From CAVPFA01 sp963703655 (lineage in GTDB: Bacteria > Actinomycetota > Acidimicrobiia > Acidimicrobiales > Bog-793), in contig CAVPFA010000006.1 in assembly GCA_963703655.1 (NCBI GenBank), forward strand, positions 124,001 to 188,000: DNA of 64,000 bases, written 5' to 3'. The notes beneath the pieces are model-generated. The model was not told the origin of the DNA. It did not search any database and saw nothing but the letters and a program-made list of their open reading frames with translations. Positions 1-9,893 of the stretch are shown piece by piece. Each line of letters starts with the position of its first letter. The first letter of the stretch is position 1. Both the position numbers and the translations under genes were made by a program.

Positions 1-59
1 AGACCCGTGGCGCTGGGCGGCAGGGGACCGCACCGGACCCAAATGACAGGAGACACAAG

Positions 60-695
60 ATGGCACTTCAGCTCGGCGACGTCGTCCCCGACTTCACGGC
101 GGAAACCACCGACGGCACGATCAATTTCTACGAGTGGCTTGGCGACGGGTGGGGAGTTCTCTTTTCGCATCCGAAGGACTTCACCCCGGTCTGCACGACC
201 GAGCTCGGAGAAGTCTCTCGCCTGAAGGGCGAGTTCGAGAAGCGCAACGCGAAGGTCATGGGGCTTTCGGTCGACCCGATCGACTCCCACGAGCGTTGGG
301 TCAGCGACATTGCGGACGCGACCGGATATGCGCTCAACTATCCCCTCATCGCCGACCCGGACAGGAAGGTCGCGGATCTCTACGGCATGATCCACCCCAA
401 CGCGAGCGACACGATGACGGTGCGCTCGGTCTTCGTCATCGGGCCGGACAAGAAGTTGAAGCTCACGATCACCTACCCGGCGAGCACGGGTCGCAACTTC
501 GAGGAGATTCTCCGTGTGCTCGACTCGTTGCAGCTCACCGCCAACTACTCGGTCGCGACGCCCGTCAACTGGCATGACGGCGAGGACGTCATCATCGTGA
601 CGGCCATCAATGACGAGGACGCAAAGGAGAAGTTCCCGAAGGGCTTTCGCTCGGTCAAGCCCTACCTTCGGTACACGCCTCAGCCGAACCGCTGA
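60..695 (+). CDS. 1-Cys peroxiredoxin (Prx6 family)
   Basis: Thiol peroxidase that reduces hydrogen peroxide and organic hydroperoxides in the cytoplasm. The 211-residue protein has the AhpC/TSA active-site motif PVCTTE with Cys45 as peroxidatic cysteine, and an Arg in the TGRNFEE segment that fits the family's second conserved active-site position. The C-terminal part contains TPVNW, typical of the Prx6 subfamily. Cys45 is the only cysteine in the protein, so there is no resolving cysteine and an external reductant is needed. An AGGAG ribosome binding site precedes the ATG. It is followed by a 195-bp gap holding two copies of a 16-bp direct repeat (722-737 and 754-769) and no gene. The family assignment is secure; the reductant is unknown. 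Confidence 0.93.
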   Translation: MALQLGDVVPDFTAETTDGTINFYEWLGDGWGVLFSHPKDFTPVCTTELGEVSRLKGEFEKRNAKVMGLSVDPIDSHERWVSDIADATGYALNYPLIADPDRKVADLYGMIHPNASDTMTVRSVFVIGPDKKLKLTITYPASTGRNFEEILRVLDSLQLTANYSVATPVNWHDGEDVIIVTAINDEDAKEKFPKGFRSVKPYLRYTPQPNR

Positions 696-890
696 GTACC
701 GGACCGAACTTCCCCAAGGCCGCCGGCGTTCGCGCGGGGGCCTTATCACGCCGGCCGGCGTTCGCGCGGAGCGCTCTTGTCGCGTCCGCCGGCGCCGGCG
801 CGGGCCCGCCCTGGCGGGTTCTGCGGCGCATACGCGGGCGGCCTGAGCGCGTCCGCTGCGAGATCGTGCCGGGCCGGTACGCTCTGACCG

Positions 891-2321
891 ATGGCCGCGG
901 CAAGACGCACGCTGTTTCGCTGGCGAGATGGTTGCGTTGCCCTCCCCGTTCTCCAGCAGGACGCTCTCTTGTACGTGCTCGGCGGACTCTTCGCGCTCGG
1001 GACGTTGGCCTTGGCCGCGAGCAGCGACTACCGCCAATGGGGCGAGATGTCGCTCGGCCCCTACGTGCTCGCCGCGGCTATCTGTTGGGCGGTCGCTCGA
1101 CGTCGTGCCCGGCGCGCGACCGCCGGCGTCGAACCGGGCAAGGGGCGGGACCGCTTGCGTCAAGGTCTGGTCCTCGGGCTTCTGCTCACCGTCGTGCTGG
1201 TACCCCTCACCGTCGAGGTGATCCTGCGGGCGGAGGCAAAGCCGGGTGCCCACGCTCAACCGGAAGTCAGCACGATCGAAGCATGCGGAGACCGAGTGGC
1301 TCACCACAAGAGCTGCTACCTGCCCAACCCGAAGACCGCCGGCGGCCCGCGGGTGAGCCAGGCAGAGGACTCCTTCTTCCCGTACCTGCCGGGCATGATC
1401 CCCTTCGGCCTCATCAATGCCACCTCGGGCCCGGCCGAGCTGAAGGACGCGAGAGTCCCGCTCACGGGTTTCACCTTGATCGTGATCGCGGCGGCGCTCC
1501 TGATCGCGGACACGACTTCGCGGCGGCGATGGCGCATCTTTCAGGTGGCTGTCGTCCTTCCGAGCGGAGCCCTACCGATGGTGACCGGGGGCGACGACCT
1601 CCCCGTGATCGCGCTCTTGCTTCTCTCACTCGCTCTGGCGACTCGCCGAAAGCCGGTCTGGTCGGGTCTGGCCATGGGCCTCGCCGGCACCCTCAAGTTC
1701 ACCGCGTGGCCTTTGCTGGTGCTGCTCGCTCTGGGCGAACGCGATCGGCACGGCCGGCGCGCCATCCTGCGGTACTCGCTCACCGTCATCGCCGTCGTCG
1801 TCCCGGTCCTCGGGATCTTCATCGGCCTCGCCCCGCACGCGTTCATCCTCAACGCGATCCGGTTCCCGCTCGGCCTCACGAAGGTGAAGTCCCCGGCTGC
1901 GAGCCCGCTCATCGGTCAGGAGCTCGTGTCGCTGTTCCCGTCGGCAAAGACGGAACTGGTAGCGATGCTCGGGCTGGTAGGTGTCGTCGTGGTCGGTTAC
2001 GGGCTCTGGAGGTGGCCGCCGACGAGCCCGGAGAGCGCGGCGCGTTTCAGCGGCCTAGCCATGCTGCTTGCCACAGTTCTCGCACCCGCGACCCGTTTCG
2101 GGTACCTGATCTACCCGCTCAACTTGCTGACGTGGGCCGTCCTGCTCAAGCCAAGCGTTGCACCGGCCGGCGAGAGCTCTCAGATTCAGGAGCCGTCGTC
2201 GGGGATCTGGAAAAGGCGAAGCCGAAGACCCAGCGTCGGCGAGGTCTGGTCACCACCGGCGAGTGAGGGTGAGATCGCGGGATTGACGGGCGTAACCAAC
2301 ACACCGACCTCCCATTCGTAA
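891..2321 (+). CDS. GT87-like polytopic membrane glycosyltransferase
   Basis: Probable integral-membrane, polyprenyl-phosphate-sugar-dependent glycosyltransferase of the GT87/DUF2029 (PimE-like) type, which would mannosylate lipid or glycan acceptors on the outer membrane face. The 476-residue protein has roughly ten hydrophobic segments, a long extracytoplasmic loop after the second or third helix, and a Lys/Thr-rich GTLKFTAWPL segment between helices as seen in this superfamily. The last 45 residues are hydrophilic and overlap a convergent minus-strand gene by 136 bp, so the natural C-terminus may be shorter. A catalytic Asp could not be assigned with confidence. An unrelated membrane protein of similar topology is the main alternative. 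Confidence 0.6.
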   Translation: MAAARRTLFRWRDGCVALPVLQQDALLYVLGGLFALGTLALAASSDYRQWGEMSLGPYVLAAAICWAVARRRARRATAGVEPGKGRDRLRQGLVLGLLLTVVLVPLTVEVILRAEAKPGAHAQPEVSTIEACGDRVAHHKSCYLPNPKTAGGPRVSQAEDSFFPYLPGMIPFGLINATSGPAELKDARVPLTGFTLIVIAAALLIADTTSRRRWRIFQVAVVLPSGALPMVTGGDDLPVIALLLLSLALATRRKPVWSGLAMGLAGTLKFTAWPLLVLLALGERDRHGRRAILRYSLTVIAVVVPVLGIFIGLAPHAFILNAIRFPLGLTKVKSPAASPLIGQELVSLFPSAKTELVAMLGLVGVVVVGYGLWRWPPTSPESAARFSGLAMLLATVLAPATRFGYLIYPLNLLTWAVLLKPSVAPAGESSQIQEPSSGIWKRRSRRPSVGEVWSPPASEGEIAGLTGVTNTPTSHS

Positions 2322-2836
2322 CCGTCCGACCCGGCCCGACGGCCGAGGATCTCTTCTCCCGAGCCCGGGGCCCGGTACCTGCCGATGACCGCCCAGCGCG
2401 CTCGCTTCAGCTCCACCTCGTAGAAGGTGAGGAGCTCCTTCGACGTGGTGTCGATCTCGAAGTAGATGCTGCGGTCGTACAGGTCGATGCTGGCGTCCTG
2501 CGCGCTCGTGCTGATGATGCGGGCGCCCTTCGGTACGACCAGTGCCTCCAGAACGTCCTTGGGCGGACTTCCGTCATGCGAGATGCGCTGAAGCACCTGG
2601 GCTCCGCCGACCGCCAGGAGATTCACTCCAGGCACCGGCGTCGCCAGGCCGGTGACAGTTGGTGGCCCCGCTTGCCCGCTGCCGATGAGAGCGACGGCGA
2701 ACCCGCCGAACGACACGACTGCGGCACAAGCCAGGACCACGAGCGCGGGGCGAACCGACGGCGACCTTCCATGAGGAGCCCGGGGACCCTCGGGCAACTC
2801 TGCCCGTTCAGCTCCGAGCTCCGGCGTGGTCGTCAT
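2186..2836 (-). CDS. Membrane-anchored protein of unknown function
   Basis: Unrecognised 216-residue protein. An N-terminal cytoplasmic stretch of about 25 residues is followed by one hydrophobic helix (ALVVLACAAVVSFGGFAVAL) and an extracytoplasmic domain of about 150 residues, rich in short beta-type segments, that contains the phrase FEIDTTSKELLTFYEVELKR. The topology is that of a signal-anchored surface protein. The ATG at 2836 is preferred because GGAGAG lies just upstream; a GTG at 2851 would add five residues. Its 3' end overlaps the convergent GT87-like gene by 136 bp. It is divergent from relA across a short promoter region. No function is proposed. Confidence 0.65.
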   Translation of the reverse strand: MTTTPELGAERAELPEGPRAPHGRSPSVRPALVVLACAAVVSFGGFAVALIGSGQAGPPTVTGLATPVPGVNLLAVGGAQVLQRISHDGSPPKDVLEALVVPKGARIISTSAQDASIDLYDRSIYFEIDTTSKELLTFYEVELKRARWAVIGRYRAPGSGEEILGRRAGSDGYEWEVGVLVTPVNPAISPSLAGGDQTSPTLGLRLRLFQIPDDGS

Positions 2837-2971
2837 GGAGTGGCTCTCCACTGGTGCGGTCGTCTGCGGGGATTAGGGCGTAACAGCGTTGCTTGGCAGC
2901 GTAGTTCGGCCCCGGCGCGACGGGTCGCGGGAGTCGCCGGGCGAACGGCCCTCAGCGGTTAGATTTAAGCC

Positions 2972-5282
2972 ATGTCCCTGGTCGATCCCGTGCCGAGGGC
3001 GTCGACTGCCGAGCTGATCGAGGCGCTCCCGGAGAACCCGGCCCGGGCGCTCATTCCAACGCCGACCTCAGAGGTCGAAGGGATACTTTCCACCCTGAGC
3101 GTCCGACGCGCCGGCGAGGACCTCGATCTGGTACGGCGGGCACACGCCTTCGCGGCGAAGGCGCACGAGGGTCAGCGCAGGCTCTCGGGCGAGCCCTACA
3201 TCACGCACCCGGTCGCGGTGGCCACGATCATCGCCGACCTCGGCCTCGACACCGTCAGCGCGGCGGCCGCCTTGCTGCACGACGCGGTGGAGGACACCGG
3301 GGTGAGTCTCGCCCAGATCGAGGAGGAGTTCGGCCCGGCGGTAGCGGCGATCGTGGACGGCGTCACGAAGTTGGACCGGCTCCGTTTCGACTCGAAGGAG
3401 GCGCAGCAGGCCGCCACCATGCGCAAGATGCTCGTCGCGATGGCCCGCGACTGGCGGGTGCTCATAATCAAGCTGGCAGACCGGCTCCACAACATGCGGA
3501 CCCTGGCGGTCATGCCCGAGTGGAAGCAGCGCCGGACGGCCGAGGAGACACGGGACATCTACGCTCCCTTGGCGCATCGCCTGGGCATCCAGGAGATCAA
3601 ATGGCAGCTGGAGGACCTCTCGTTCGAGACGCTTCACCCGAAGCGGTTCGCCGAGATCGCTCAGATGGTCGCAACCCGGGCACCGCGGCGCGAGATCGAG
3701 CTCGCCGAGGTCCTGGCACTCGTGCGGTCCCGGCTCGCCGATGCTGAGATCGAGGCGGAGGTCACCGGGCGCCCGAAGCATCTCTGGAGCATCTACGAGA
3801 AGATGGTGGTCCGCGGCAAGGAATTCGACGAGATCCACGACCTCGTGGCGATCCGCGTCATCGTGACCGCCGAGAAGGACTGCTGGGCTGCGCTCGGAGC
3901 GGTGCACGCCCTGTGGCCTCCGGTGCAGGGCCGTTTCAAGGACTACATCAACTCGCCGAAGTTCAACCTCTACCAGTCACTGCACACGACCGTGGCGGGT
4001 CCTCGCGTGAAGCCGCTCGAGATCCAGATCCGGACCCAGGAGATGCACCGCCGAGCCGAGCACGGGATCGCCGCCCACTGGGGGTACAAGGAGGGAACGA
4101 GCTCCAAGTCACCCGTCCAGCGCGGCGCCCGGTCGACCGACGAGATCGCCTGGCTGCAACGGATCGTCGACTGGGAGCGGGAGACCCCCGATCCCGTCGA
4201 GTTCCTGGAGACGCTCAAGATCGACCTCGAGCAGGACGAGGTGTACGTGTTCACGCCGAAAGGCGAGATCGTCACTCTGCCGGCGGGCGCGACGCCGGTC
4301 GACTTCGCGTACGCGATTCACACCGAAGTCGGGCACCGGTGCGTCGGCGCTCGGGTCAACGGACGCCTCCTGCCGCTCGACTCAAAGTTGCACTCGGGCG
4401 ACACGGTCGAGGTAGTGACCTCCAAGATCGCCTCGGCCGGCCCGTCGCGCGACTGGCTGCAGATCGTCACTTCGCCACGTGCCCGCAACAAGATCCGTCA
4501 ATGGTTCTCCCGCGAGCGTCGCGAGGACGCGATCGAGAACGGGCGGGAGGAGCTGGCTCGGTCGCTCAGGCGAGCTGGGCTGCCGATCCAGAAACTGCAG
4601 AGCTCGCCGGCACTGCGTCGCCGTGGCCGCTTCTATGGGTTATGCGGACCTCGACTCGCTCCACGCCGCCCTCGGCGAGGGCCACATCTCGGGGCAGGCG
4701 CTCGTCCAGCGACTCGAGCGAGATCTTCGCGGCGGCGAAGGCGAGGAGCAGCTCCCATCGACGGCGTTGCAGCCGAGGCGGCCCAGCCACCGTCGAGGCT
4801 CGGGCGGGATCTACGTCGAGGGCCTGGACGACGTGATGGTTCGCCTGTCCCGTTGCTGCACCCCGGTCCCGGGCGACCGCGTGATCGGATTCGTCACCCG
4901 CGGTCGCGGCGTGTCGGTGCACCGCGAGGACTGTGCCAACGCGATCGCGCTCGCCGCCGACGACAAGGAGCGCCTGATCGAGGTGGAGTGGGACGAGGAC
5001 CGAACCGGGGTTTTCGTCGCCGCGATCGAGGTAAAGGCGCTGGACAGGACCCGGCTGCTGGCCGACGTCGCAAAGGTGCTCTCCGAGCACCAGGTGAGCA
5101 TCGTCTCGTCTTCGACTCACACGACGCCCGATAGGGTGAGCCGCATGCGCTTCGAGTTCGAACTTGCCGACCCTGCGCATCTCGAGTCGATGCTCGAGTC
5201 CCTCAAACAGCTGGACAGCGTCTACGACGCGTACCGGCTCGTTCCCGGAAGGGGCGGTGCCCCCGTGCCGGCCGGCCGGTGA
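2972..5282 (+). CDS. relA: Bifunctional (p)ppGpp synthetase/hydrolase RelA/SpoT (one frameshift)
   Basis: Makes and degrades the stringent-response alarmone (p)ppGpp. Domains in order: HD hydrolase (about residues 55-200, with HPVAVA and LLHDAVEDTG, so the hydrolase looks intact), synthetase (about 240-375, with FNLYQSLHTTV and EIQIRT), TGS (about 415-480, EVYVFTPKGEIVTLPAGATP), then a linker and a C-terminal ACT domain ending near residue 760. The frame changes near 4619, where CTGCGTCGCC replaces an expected CTGCGTGCC. Removing one base gives 769 residues with normal C-terminal regulatory domains. Without the repair the protein would lose its ACT domain. The ATG lies 12 bases after a TAGATT hexamer, possibly a -10 of a nearly leaderless transcript. 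The stop overlaps the hisS start (GTGA). Confidence 0.93.
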
Positions 5283-6547
5283 CCCAATTCCAGTCCCCAA
5301 AGGGGACCCAGGACATCCTCGCTCCGGAGAGCGCGCGCTGGAGTGAGCTTGTCGGCCGTTTTGCCGGGCGGGCGCGGCGGTTCGGGTTCGGGCTCGTCGT
5401 CAGCCCCGGCTTCGAGGACGCGGAAGTCTTCCGCCGCAGCTCGGGCGAGGCGTCCGAGGTGGTCACCAAGGAGATGTACGAGTTCACCGACCGTGGCGGC
5501 CGCGACATCGCGCTTCGTCCCGAAGGTACGGCGTCTGTGGTGCGAGCGTATGTGCAGCACCGCCCGGTTTCTCCTTTCAAGGCTTGGTATGTGGCGCCGA
5601 TGTTCCGGTACGAACGTCCTCAGGCGGCGCGCTATCGCCAGCACCATCAGCTCGGGGTCGAGATTCTCGGGACCGCCGACCCGATGGCCGACGTCGAGGT
5701 GGTCTCGTTGCTGGACGGGCTTTACAAGGAGCTCGGCCTGTCGTCGCTGCGGCTCCGCGTCAACTCGCTCGGCGACAAGACTTGCGCTCCCGGCTACCGC
5801 GAACAGCTGGCGGCCTATCTCTCGGCTCACGCCGACGAGCTGTGTGACGAGCACCGGTACAAGTGGGCCGTGAACCCCCTCAGAATCCTCGACTGCAAGC
5901 GCCCCGAGTGCCAGGCGGTGCGCGCGCGGGCGCCGAGACTCCGTGACTTTTGGTGCGACGACTGTCGCGGCGCGTTTGCCGAGGTGACTGGCGGCCTCGA
6001 CCGGTTGGGCATCGCCTACGAGCAAGACGACTTCCTTGTCCGGGGCCTGGACTACTACACGCGCACGACCTTCGAGTTCGGTTCGGAGGATCTCGAAGGC
6101 GTCGGCGGCGGTGGCCGCTACGACGGACTGGTCGCCGCTCTGGGCGGCCCGGACGTGTCCGGCGTGGGATTCGGTTCAGGCATCGAGAGGATCCTGCTCG
6201 CGTGCGACGCCGAGGGTGTGCTGTCGGCCGGCGACCTGCGCCTCAGCCCGGCATTGGACGTGTTCGTGGTGGACACGACCGACACAGGCGTCGCGCTCGA
6301 GCTCAGCCACGAGCTGCGGGCGGCCGGCTTCGCCGTCGACTGGGCATTCGACGCCCGCTCGATGAAGGCGCAGATGAAGGCGGCGGGTCGTTCGGGAGCC
6401 AGAGTGGCGTGCATCGTCGGGACCGAGGAGCTCGCCGACGGCGTCGTCACGGTCCGGATCCTCCGCGGCTCTGACGCGAGTTCGCAGGAGCGGGTCCCGC
6501 GCGACGCGCTCGCCGCCCGCCTCGGCGAGATCACGAGGTCGCCGTGA
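5279..6547 (+). CDS. hisS: Histidyl-tRNA synthetase
   Basis: Class II aminoacyl-tRNA synthetase charging tRNA-His in the cytoplasm. The 422-residue sequence starts TQFQSPKGTQDILAPES, the usual HisRS N-terminus. It contains motif 2 (RPEGTASVVRAY and RYERPQAARYRQHHQLGVE), the histidine-specific GLDYYTRTTFEF stretch, motif 3 (GVGFGSGIERIL) and a C-terminal anticodon-binding domain. The GTG start overlaps the relA stop by four bases and the hisS stop overlaps the aspS start, so relA, hisS and aspS are probably translationally coupled. The reading frame is intact, unlike both neighbours. Confidence 0.97.
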   Translation: MTQFQSPKGTQDILAPESARWSELVGRFAGRARRFGFGLVVSPGFEDAEVFRRSSGEASEVVTKEMYEFTDRGGRDIALRPEGTASVVRAYVQHRPVSPFKAWYVAPMFRYERPQAARYRQHHQLGVEILGTADPMADVEVVSLLDGLYKELGLSSLRLRVNSLGDKTCAPGYREQLAAYLSAHADELCDEHRYKWAVNPLRILDCKRPECQAVRARAPRLRDFWCDDCRGAFAEVTGGLDRLGIAYEQDDFLVRGLDYYTRTTFEFGSEDLEGVGGGGRYDGLVAALGGPDVSGVGFGSGIERILLACDAEGVLSAGDLRLSPALDVFVVDTTDTGVALELSHELRAAGFAVDWAFDARSMKAQMKAAGRSGARVACIVGTEELADGVVTVRILRGSDASSQERVPRDALAARLGEITRSP

Positions 6548-8282
6548 GCCGGGGCGTCAGCACGGGCGCCGACGAGGCATTCGCGCCGGCCGGGCTCCGG
6601 ACGGACTACTGCGGAGCTTTGCGGGCCGGAGATTCAGGAAAGACCGTAAGTGTCTGCGGCTGGCTGGCTCGCCGGCGCGAGCACGGCGAGCACCTCGCTT
6701 TCGTCGATCTCCGCGACCACACGGGCATCATCCAGTGCGTCGTCGACGGCGCACACGACCTGCGGTCCGAGCAAGTGCTCCGGGTCACGGGCACTGTTCG
6801 CCTCCGGCCCGAGGGCACGGTCAACGCGGCACTTGCCACCGGCGAGGTCGAACTCGGCGACTGCGAGGTCGAGGTGCTTTCGACAGCCGAACCTCCACCG
6901 TTCTCCCTCGACGCCCGGTCCGAGACCGACGAGGCCGTACGCCTGCGCTACCGGTACCTCGATCTGCGTACGGATCGGATGCAGCACAACCTGCGGCTGC
7001 GTTCGCAGGTGAACAGTGCGCTGCGGAGGGCGATGGAGCGCCAGGGCTTCGTCGAGGTGGAGACGCCGTTGCTCTGGACGCCGACGCCCGAAGGCGCACG
7101 CGAGTTCGCGATCCCGTCCCGGTTGCAGCGCGGTTCGTTCTACGTGCTGCCCCAAAGCCCGCAGATCGCCAAGCAGTTGCTCATGGTCGGCGGGCTCGAC
7201 CGTTATTACCAGATTGCGCGGTGCATGAGGGACGAGGACCTGCGCGCGGATCGCCAATTCGAGTTCACCCAGCTCGACATCGAGGCATCCTTCGTCGGCC
7301 AGGACGAGGTGCTCGGCTTCGTGAGCGAGGCCGTTATCGAAGCGACGTCCGCGGTCACCGGCGAGCGGCCGCCCGAGATCATCTCGATGACCTGGAACGA
7401 GGCGCTGGACCGGTTCGGGACCGACAAGCCTGACGTCCGCTTTCAAATGGAGCTCGTCGACCTGTCTGACGCCGTCTCCGGTACGGAGCTGAAGGCGTTC
7501 AAGGCAGACTGCGTCCGGGCTATCCGCGTGCCGGGGGCGGGTGAGTGGCCTCGCAGCCGTCTCGACGCGCTTGTCGAGCGGGCGCGCCAGCTTGGGGCCG
7601 CAGGCCTGGTGTGGCTGCGCGTGCGGGCGGGAGGAGTGCTGGAATCGCCGGTCGCGAAGTTCCTGTCGGCCTCCGAGCAGGAGCGCATCGTGGCTGCGAC
7701 AGCATCCGAGCCGGGTGACCTGGTACTGGTGGTCGCGGGCGAGCGGGTAGCCACGTGCAAGGTGCTGGGTCAGCTGCGTGTCGATATGGGTCAGCCGGCG
7801 GTGAGCGAGCGGCCGTTTCGCTTCGTCTGGGTCACCGAGTTTCCCACTATTCGAGGGGATCGACGACGAAGGACGCCCGCTTGCGGCCCATCACCCGTTC
7901 ACGATGCCGCACCCTGACGACCTCGAGCTGCTCGAGACCGATCCGATGACGGTGCGCTCGCAGAGCTACGACCTGGTCCTGAACGGCTGGGAGCTCGGGT
8001 CGGGGAGCATCCGTATCCACCGGGCGGACATCCAGCGGCGTGTGTTCGCCGCGCTCGGGCATCTCGGAGGAGGACGCGGAGCTCCGTTTCGGGTTCCTGC
8101 TCGGAGCGTTCCGGTACGGCGCGCCGCCTCACGGCGGATTCGCCGTCGGCCTGGATCGGCTCGTGGCCCTGCTCGCCGGGGAAGACAACATCCGCGAGGT
8201 CATCGCCTACCCGAAGACCCAGTCGGGATCCGACCTCATGTCGGGCGGACCGCGACCGCTCGGCGCCGACACAGCTAGCTGA
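6544..8282 (+). CDS. aspS: Aspartyl-tRNA synthetase (two frameshifts)
   Basis: Class II synthetase charging tRNA-Asp. It has an N-terminal OB-fold anticodon domain (residues about 20-115), the bacterial catalytic core with FYVLPQSPQIAKQLLMVGG and RDEDLRADRQFEFTQLDIE (motif 2 region), a GAD insertion domain, and motif 3 (FAVGLDRLVALLAG). Two extra bases interrupt the frame: near 7846 (TTTCCCACTATTC where TTTCCCCTATTC-like sequence is expected) and near 8058 (GGGC for GGC). Removing both gives 578 residues, the normal length of bacterial-type AspRS. The gene is essential, so these are probably sequence errors. The sequence does not show whether the enzyme is discriminating or also charges tRNA-Asn. 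Confidence 0.94.
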
Positions 8283-8320
8283 GCTCGGGATTCGTGTCGT
8301 GCTGCCCGAGCATCCACGAC

Positions 8321-8412
8321 CGAGCCAAGCGTGACCCCGAACACGTCCGGGCGAGCGGGCCGGTCCGAGCCAAGCCAGCGGGACCCCGAACACGTCCGGG
8401 CGAGCGGGCCGG
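8321..8412. repeat. Imperfect tandem repeat between aspS and rarA
   Basis: Two copies of a 45-50 bp unit lie side by side. Each holds CGAGCCAAGC near its start and a 31-bp identical stretch beginning GACCCCGAACACGTCC (8333-8363 and 8382-8412). The second copy has a few extra bases. The unit overlaps the possible rarA start, so duplication here changes the N-terminus of that protein or its leader. Confidence 0.8.
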
Positions 8413-9840
8413 CACCCGCCCGACCTGTTCGACGTCGCCGCCGAAGACGAGGTCAGGTCGCGGGCGCCGTTGGCAGCGCGGATGCGCCCCACCCGCCTGG
8501 ACGAAGTCGTCGGTCAGCGTCATCTGCTCGGTCCCGGCGCGCCCGCTCCGGGCTCTTGTCGAGGACGACCGGCTGAGCTCCGCTGTGTTCTTCGGGCCCC
8601 CCGGCACGGGCAAGACGACCGTGGCGCCGTCTGCTGGCGGAGCACACGGCGCGGCAGGTTCCGGGCACTTTCCGCAGTCGACGCAGGCGTGAAGGACGTG
8701 CGCAACGAGCTCGAGGATGCCCGCAGGGGACTCGGAGACGAGGGCCGGGGGACGATCCTGTTCCTCGACGAGGTCCACCGTTTCAACAAGGCGCAGCAGG
8801 ACGCTCTCCTGCACGGCGTCGAGGAGGGCGTGGTCGTTCTCGTCGGAGCGACGACCGAGAACCCGTTCTTCGCCTTGAACGCGCCGTCTGCTCAGCCGGT
8901 CGACGCTGTGGCGCTTCGAGGCCCTCGCCCCGTCCGAGCTTCGCGAGCTCGGCAGAGCGTGCCCTGAAGCTCGAGGGCTTCGAGGCCGAGCCTGAGGCGC
9001 TGTCGCGTCTCGTCGACCTCGTCGAGGGAGACGCCCGGGCCGTGCTCACGACCCTGGAGGTGGCTATGGCGCTCGCGCGGGGTCGAGCTCGGGGTCGCGC
9101 GGAGCCCGTCCCGAATGGGGCCGGGCCCGTGCCGGACGCGGGTCGAACCAGTCCTCGTGATCTCGATGGAGGACGTCGAGGGCGCTCGAGCGACGCGAGC
9201 CTTCCGCCACGGGCGGGAGGAGCATTACGACCTCATCTCGGCGCTCATCAAGAGCGCTGCGCGGCTCGGACCCTGACGCCGGCCTCTACTGGATGGCGCG
9301 GCTCATCGAGGCCGGCGAGGACCCGCGGTACGTCGCACGGCGCCTCGTGATCCTCGCGAGCGAGGACGTCGGCATGGCCGACCCTCACGCGCTCGGGATA
9401 GCGACGGCGGCGGCTCAGGCCGTCGAGTTCGTCGGGCTTCCCGAGGCCGGCCTGAACCTGGCTCAAGCCGTGGTCCACCTCGCCCTCGCACCGAAGTCGA
9501 ACCGGGTCGCGCTCGGATGGTGGGGAGCGCAGACCGATGTCGCGCGACCGGCCTCTTGGAGCCGTGCCGGCGGAGCTCCGCGACGCTCACTACCGCGGCG
9601 CCAGGGCTCTCGGGCACGGCGTCGGCTACGAGTATCCTCACGATGACCCGCGAGGGTTCGTCGAAGCCGCGTACCTGCCCGAGGGACTAGCCGGACGCCG
9701 CTACTACGAGCCGTCCGAGCACGGTGCCGAGAAGATGCTCGCCGAGCGTTGGAGGGCACGGCGGGCCGAACCGAGCGAGCGAGGGGCTCGAGAGGCCCGA
9801 CGAGACAGGCGACGCGAAGCTCAGAAGCGGCCCCGACTGA
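8331..9840 (+). CDS. rarA: Replication-associated recombination protein A, AAA+ ATPase (multiple frameshifts)
   Basis: RarA/MgsA is an AAA+ ATPase related to clamp loaders that acts at stalled replication forks. Family segments are all present but in changing frames: DLFDVAAEDEVRSRAPLAAR and TRLDEVVGQRHLLGPG (8422-8545), Walker A FFGPPGTGKTT (near 8595-8625), LSAVDAGVKDVRNELEDARR, Walker B ILFLDEVHRFNKAQQDALL (8756-8815), GATTENPFF, then the C-terminal EAGEDPRYVARRLVILASED and APKSNRVAL region to about 9500. At least six indels are needed to read it through. A stop in another frame at 9838-9840 is taken as a tentative end, because the final frame runs on into alaS without a stop. The start is uncertain (GTG 8331, or a later TTG at 8470). 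It is either a pseudogene or, given aspS and alaS, a badly resolved stretch of consensus. Confidence 0.8.
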
Positions 9841-9893
9841 GACACGAGGCGAGCGCGGAGCTCGAGGGCCCCGACCGAGACACGAGGCTACAG